Source of the DNA: Chitinophagaceae bacterium | GTDB taxonomy: Bacteria > Bacteroidota > Bacteroidia > Chitinophagales > Chitinophagaceae | Length of the DNA: 36,409 nucleotides | Reading direction: 5' to 3' | NCBI GenBank assembly: GCA_021738605.1 | Contig: JAIPBY010000002.1 | Coordinates: forward strand, 1-36,409 | Shown here: positions 32,558-36,409 of the stretch, piece after piece | How the letters are laid out: each line of letters starts with the position of its first letter | How positions within the stretch are numbered: the first letter of the stretch is position 1 | The notes under the pieces: model-generated | Databases searched by the model: none | Told to the model about the DNA's origin: nothing | Seen by the model: the letters and a program-made list of their open reading frames with translations, nothing else | Made by a program: the position numbers and the translations under genes

Positions 32558-35377
32558 TTATTTATTTTTTTTGCTGATGTTGAAGTCATAAGTGAAACCA
32601 ACTGTAATGGTAGAACCCGGCTTATAGGCATTGAAAAGCCTGTCCACACCCTCTTTGTATGCAGTAGCTTCATCAACGTTTTCATAGAAATAAAATGCAT
32701 TGTTGAGGATATCTGCGAAATTGATTTTCAACTCTCCCTGACCAGCCAATACTTTTTTGGACAACTGCAAATCCAACTGGTTTCTTGGACGCTCAAATAC
32801 GTTGGGGAACTCATCATTTCCAACAAGTGTCAATCTCTCACCAACCCTGTTGTAGAGCAAAGAAGCATTGAATGAAGAACCATTGTATTGAAGACCAGCA
32901 TTGATCAAGTACGGAGACTGACCTTGCAATGGCCTGTTGGCTTTTATTTCCTTGTTTCCAGCACTCAGGTCTTTGAAAACAACCTCTGACTGAATGAAAG
33001 TATAGTTACCAAAAAAGCTGAGGTTTTTCAAAGATGGGGACAGAAACTCAAGTCCTTTCCTAACCTCGAGCTCAAAGCCAAGAGTGGTAGCACTTACAGC
33101 GTTTTGGTAGAAATATCGGCGAGAATCAGCATTGCTGGATGGATCAAGCCTGAATTCAATTGGATCAGTAAAATCTTTGTAGAAGGCACCCAACGTTATC
33201 GCCTCTCCAGCCTTGGGGTACAATTCATAGCGAACATCATAATTGAGAATCGAACTTCTCAGAAGGCCAGTATCACCCTTTACACCATAGTTCATTTCAT
33301 AATCATAGAACGCAAATTCTGCAATTTCTCTGAACTCAGGGCGGGCAACCGTTCTGCTGGCAGAAAGCCTGACATTCTGTTTATCGCCAGCGTTGATGAC
33401 CATATTAATAGAAGGAAGATAATCCCACTTCTCAGTAAGCTTTGTATTTCTCAAACCAGTCTGGTCTTTTGATGTAAGCAACTGCTGAAAATTTTCAGCA
33501 CGCAATCCCCAAATGAAACGAAAAGGTCCAACCTTGTTATCCAACATTCCATAGGCGGCATTCAAAATGGATACTCCAAAATACCTATCCTGGTTGTTGG
33601 TAAACTCATCAAGGATATACCCGTTTTGACCCATGTTATCATAGAAGAAAGCAGATTCAACAGGCTTGTAGGCATTGGCAGCTACAAAAGAGTTGAGGTT
33701 GGTTGTAACGTAACGGAAAATCCGGCTTTTGAAATCACGAACCCTGGCAAGGCTGGAGCCACCAAGCTTCAGTGTTTGTTTATCCTTGCCACCCCAGTTC
33801 ATCGGTACAATAAACTGTCCACCACCACCAAAACTATAATCACTCAACTCACTGTGAAATCTTCTGGTATCGTCCGGATCAATCTCAAACTTTTCATTGG
33901 TATTGATGGACCTGGCGTATAAGGCAGTCCGAAGGTCTGGCTGCTTTTTCAAGTTGTAACCAGCATTTCCATTCCATTTGAACTTGATGCCCTTGGCAGT
34001 GAGCTGGTGCTCTCCCTCAAGCTGAGCACTGTAGAGTGACCGCTGGTTGAGGTAAGAGGAATAAAATTGTATATCATTCAGCCTGCTGGTATTGTAGCCA
34101 TTTCTGGTGTAATAATTGTCTTCAAACAATTGATTGAAAAGGTTTTTCAATGAAACCTTGTGTTTCCCCTTTACCCATGTAATATTGGCCACTGCACCAA
34201 GATTGGTCTGGTAGCGGTTCTGGTTGTCATTGAAGTTGAATATCGTTGTCCCATTTGCCTCATAAAAAGAACGCTCCACGTTGTAAACCAACATCGAATT
34301 CCTATAATTCGCTGCAATCAGGACACCAAGGTTTGCACCATTTTTTAAGCTATGGTTTTTGGCATATGTGATGTTGAATGTTTTGATGGGAGCTGCGTTG
34401 GTAGACACTTGCTGGTAAACATCTCCCCTGAAGAGCTTAGTCAACTCAACTTGCTTGTTAAGTCCTGCAGCATCCTTTCCCAAGACCCTGTATAATTGTG
34501 CAGTAGCTGGAAAACTATCTGGCAGGCTTCTGGTGCCATCATCAAAACCAAGCCAATCATATTGGTTGCGCTGATTGCTGATAAAGGGCTTGAAAGTTGA
34601 TTGGGTATTGTATCCAAGGCCAAATCCTACCGTAAGTACATCTTTTGTAGGAATATCTTTTGTATTTACTTGTACAAGTCCACCCGAAAACTCACCGGTA
34701 AATTCAGGTGTAGCTGTTTTGTTGATGATAACATTGTCTATCAACGCGGCAGGGAACATATCAAATGAGAAAGCTTTTTTGTCTGGTTCGCTGCTGGGCA
34801 AGAGGGCTGAATTCAGCATGGCAGAATTGTAACGATCGGACAAACCGCGAACAATGACAAACTTGTTATCCTGCACTGAAGCACCACTTACACGCTTCAA
34901 GACCTCTCCAGTATTCTTATCTGGTGTTCTCCTGATAAAATCAGCAGCCAATCCACTGGACATCGCTGTATTGCTTCTTTGAAAAGTCAACAAGGCAATG
35001 CTGCTCTCTTGGCGACGGGTAGACTTGATGACGATTGCGTCACTGTTTTTGGTTTGTGGATCCAAGACAACTACCATAGCGTTGTCCCCATTGATGCTGA
35101 CTTCGATTTCAGCAATTGATTTGGTATTGTAACCAACACTGGAAACAGTGAAACTGTATTTTTTGCCAGTCTCCAATGAGATGCTGAAATTACCTTCTAC
35201 ATCTGCAACAACCACTTTTTTTGTTTCTTCAACCAAGATAGAGGCCCCAGCAATAGGCTCATTTTTTGTATTGACAACCTTACCAGATATTTTCTGTACC
35301 TGCGCAAAAACAGATCCAGACAACAAAATGGTTATGACCAATAAAACAGATATCCTTAATTGTGAGAGCTTCAGCAT
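32558..35377 (-). CDS. TonB-dependent outer-membrane receptor
   Basis: This receptor of about 939 residues has a signal peptide (LRISVLLVITILLSGSVFAQ), a carboxypeptidase-regulatory-like domain (KISGKVVNTKNEPIAGASIL to about residue 105), a plug domain (KRVSGASVQDNKFVIVRGLS, GEFSGGLVQVNTKD) and a 22-strand-type barrel ending TVGFTYDFNISKKNK. The plug lacks the usual SusC signature and there is no SusD gene. A frame open to 35413 adds 12 residues ahead of the signal peptide; the ATG at 35377 is preferred. The transported ligand is unknown. Upstream lie a TTTCTTTG -7-like element and a six-unit 11-bp repeat array, implying PhoB-like activation. Confidence 0.94.
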   Translation of the reverse strand: MLKLSQLRISVLLVITILLSGSVFAQVQKISGKVVNTKNEPIAGASILVEETKKVVVADVEGNFSISLETGKKYSFTVSSVGYNTKSIAEIEVSINGDNAMVVVLDPQTKNSDAIVIKSTRRQESSIALLTFQRSNTAMSSGLAADFIRRTPDKNTGEVLKRVSGASVQDNKFVIVRGLSDRYNSAMLNSALLPSSEPDKKAFSFDMFPAALIDNVIINKTATPEFTGEFSGGLVQVNTKDIPTKDVLTVGFGLGYNTQSTFKPFISNQRNQYDWLGFDDGTRSLPDSFPATAQLYRVLGKDAAGLNKQVELTKLFRGDVYQQVSTNAAPIKTFNITYAKNHSLKNGANLGVLIAANYRNSMLVYNVERSFYEANGTTIFNFNDNQNRYQTNLGAVANITWVKGKHKVSLKNLFNQLFEDNYYTRNGYNTSRLNDIQFYSSYLNQRSLYSAQLEGEHQLTAKGIKFKWNGNAGYNLKKQPDLRTALYARSINTNEKFEIDPDDTRRFHSELSDYSFGGGGQFIVPMNWGGKDKQTLKLGGSSLARVRDFKSRIFRYVTTNLNSFVAANAYKPVESAFFYDNMGQNGYILDEFTNNQDRYFGVSILNAAYGMLDNKVGPFRFIWGLRAENFQQLLTSKDQTGLRNTKLTEKWDYLPSINMVINAGDKQNVRLSASRTVARPEFREIAEFAFYDYEMNYGVKGDTGLLRSSILNYDVRYELYPKAGEAITLGAFYKDFTDPIEFRLDPSSNADSRRYFYQNAVSATTLGFELEVRKGLEFLSPSLKNLSFFGNYTFIQSEVVFKDLSAGNKEIKANRPLQGQSPYLINAGLQYNGSSFNASLLYNRVGERLTLVGNDEFPNVFERPRNQLDLQLSKKVLAGQGELKINFADILNNAFYFYENVDEATAYKEGVDRLFNAYKPGSTITVGFTYDFNISKKNK

Positions 35378-35393
35378 ACTTAAAATTGATATG

Positions 35394-35401
35394 CAAAGAA
35401 A
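35394..35401 (-). promoter_or_regulatory. -7 element TTTCTTTG of the TonB receptor gene
   Basis: The minus strand reads TTTCTTTG, seven of eight with TAnnTTTG at the fixed positions' allowance of one mismatch, 16 bases before the ATG at 35377. Nine bases separate it from the proximal repeat of the 11-bp array, the arrangement expected of an activator site in place of a -33 element. Confidence 0.5.
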
Positions 35402-35410
35402 CAATCCCGG

Positions 35411-35471
35411 CATTAAGCAAGCGTTAGCACTATGTTAACCAATTGCAATGCGTATGTTACCGTAATGTTAA
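35411..35471 (-). promoter_or_regulatory. Six-unit 11-bp Pho-box-like repeat array
   Basis: Read on the minus strand the units are TTAACA, GTAACA, ATTGCA, TTAACA, CTAACG and TTAATG, starting every 11 bp without a slip (plus-strand positions 35466, 35455, 35444, 35433, 35422, 35411). The core equals the Bacillus PhoP half-site TTAACA, and the period equals that of PhoB/PhoP boxes. It sits between the TonB receptor gene and the divergent rmlA, ending nine bases from the receptor's -7 element. Confidence 0.7.
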
Positions 35472-35522
35472 GAAGGGAAAATCTTGTTAAAATTTCCCAT
35501 CTTTGTTAAATAAAACCATCGT

Positions 35523-36383
35523 ATGAAAGGAATCATTTTGGCTGGAGGTTCAGGCACAAGGCTCTACCCGATTACATATGCCATCAGCAAGCAGATCATG
35601 CCGGTATATGACAAGCCAATGATCTATTATCCCTTGTCAACCCTGATGTTATCAGGGATCAAGGACATCCTGATCATATCTACCCCTCAGGACCTCCCCC
35701 AATTCAGAAAATTGTTTGGTGATGGAAGCCATATTGGCTTGAACATGAGCTATGCAGAACAACCCCTTCCGAATGGACTGGCGCAGGCTTTTGTGATTGG
35801 AGAGGAATTTATTGGCAACGACCCCTGTGCGTTGGTCTTGGGAGACAACATATTTTATGGTACAGGATTGGGGAAAACACTGGAAAAAAATGCCCACCCA
35901 AATGGGGGAATTGTATATGCCTACCAGGTCAGCGACCCGGAACGCTATGGGGTGGTTGAATTTGATCAAAACATGAAGGCCATATCCATTGAGGAAAAGC
36001 CAGAAAACCCCAAGAGCAAGTTTGCCGTACCTGGACTCTATTTTTATGACAATGAAGTGGTAGAAATTGCAAAAAATATCAAACCATCACCAAGAGGAGA
36101 ATACGAAATCACAGATATCAACCTTGAGTACCTCAACAGGGGTAAGCTCAGTGTTTCTGTGTTAGACAGGGGAACAGCCTGGCTGGATACCGGAACCTTT
36201 GATTCGCTGATGCAGGCCTCTCAATTCATCCAGGTAATCGAGCAGAGACAGGGAATCAAAGTAGCCTGTATTGAAGAAATAGCCTGGAGAAAAGGATTTA
36301 TCAATACTGATCAACTGGTCAAACTTGCCCACCCGTTGCTCAAAAGTGGATATGGAAAATACCTAATGGATTTGATCAATTAA
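35523..36383 (+). CDS. rmlA: Glucose-1-phosphate thymidylyltransferase
   Basis: RmlA (RfbA) makes dTDP-glucose from dTTP and glucose 1-phosphate, the first step toward dTDP-rhamnose and related sugars. The protein has 286 residues. The nucleotidyltransferase signature is GIILAGGSGTRLYPITYAIS, with KQIMPVYDKPMIYYPLS, GDNIFYG and the sugar-binding EEKPENPKS. The C-terminus (AWRKGFINTDQL) is typical of the short form. The next gene starts 7 bp downstream, so a dTDP-sugar operon runs out of the window. It is divergent from the TonB receptor gene. Confidence 0.97.
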   Translation: MKGIILAGGSGTRLYPITYAISKQIMPVYDKPMIYYPLSTLMLSGIKDILIISTPQDLPQFRKLFGDGSHIGLNMSYAEQPLPNGLAQAFVIGEEFIGNDPCALVLGDNIFYGTGLGKTLEKNAHPNGGIVYAYQVSDPERYGVVEFDQNMKAISIEEKPENPKSKFAVPGLYFYDNEVVEIAKNIKPSPRGEYEITDINLEYLNRGKLSVSVLDRGTAWLDTGTFDSLMQASQFIQVIEQRQGIKVACIEEIAWRKGFINTDQLVKLAHPLLKSGYGKYLMDLIN

Positions 36384-36389
36384 GCTGAA

Positions 36390-36409
36390 ATGAAAAAAAT
36401 ACTTGTTAC
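36390..36409 (+). CDS. Start of next dTDP-sugar gene (truncated by window end)
   Basis: An ATG 7 bp after rmlA opens a frame reading MKKILV at the window edge. That is the usual first beta-strand of a Rossmann-fold protein such as RmlD or RmlB, both common rmlA neighbours. Only six full codons are visible, so the choice between them is open. Confidence 0.55.

Noticed and set aside
35485..35509. Two more TGTTAA hexamers upstream of rmlA
   Set aside because: They are 19 bases apart and out of phase with the 11-bp array, so they are not counted in it.
1..36409. Mobile elements, prophage, CRISPR arrays, tRNA or rRNA genes
   Set aside because: No transposase, integrase, spacer-repeat pattern, cloverleaf or rRNA-like stretch was seen by eye; a tRNA or repeat scan was not run.

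Overview
The window reads as chromosomal DNA of a Bacteroidota bacterium, most likely family Chitinophagaceae. The grounds are the many TAnnTTTG-type -7 promoter elements, a long TonB-dependent receptor with an N-terminal carboxypeptidase-regulatory domain, an AtpB with a signal-peptide-bearing N-terminal extension, lipoproteins with short lipoboxes, and compact gene packing. No rRNA, tRNA, CRISPR array, transposase or phage gene was seen. No gene-free stretch exceeds 300 bases; the longest is 195 bases (14030-14224).

Layout. 44-6680 holds housekeeping genes: a DUF3108 protein, a flippase-like membrane protein, ruvC, a small membrane protein, a HIT hydrolase, greA, a D-2-hydroxyacid dehydrogenase, rsmA and pdxA. 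6683-12163 holds a LolA-like protein, then three proteins with export signals (a TIM-barrel sugar isomerase/epimerase, an FGE-sulfatase-fold protein and a Gfo/Idh/MocA oxidoreductase) and a sialate O-acetylesterase. 12247-14029 is an ABC exporter pair. 14225-18360 is the ATP synthase operon atpBEFHA, ending in a terminator directly after atpA with no atpG. 18428-22436 is an MsbA-like exporter and a large secreted protein with a possible clan-CD cysteine peptidase dyad.

22559-29282 is a phosphate-homeostasis block: a PhoB/PhoR-type two-component system, a PlcP-type metallophosphoesterase followed 5 bp later by a GT28-like glycosyltransferase, and ppx overlapping ppk1. Then come a secreted transglutaminase-like protein, a small lipoprotein, and a TonB-dependent receptor paired with a lipoprotein. 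The window ends with rmlA and the first codons of another dTDP-sugar gene.

The main discovery is regulatory. Upstream of the TonB receptor lies a six-unit direct-repeat array with an exact 11-bp period (35411-35471; core TTAACA on the gene strand). Upstream of the plcP-glycosyltransferase operon is a second array (26264-26291) with the same promoter-proximal pair, CTAAC[A/G]-N5-TTAATG. Period, core and placement resemble Pho boxes bound by PhoB/PhoP regulators, and such a regulator is encoded here. The model is that phosphate starvation induces both a phospholipid-to-glycolipid remodelling operon and an outer-membrane uptake system. This is inference from sequence pattern and context.

Other points of interest are a terminator hairpin directly behind a promoter in the greA leader, two apparently leaderless genes, and a hairpin plus -7 element between atpE and atpF.
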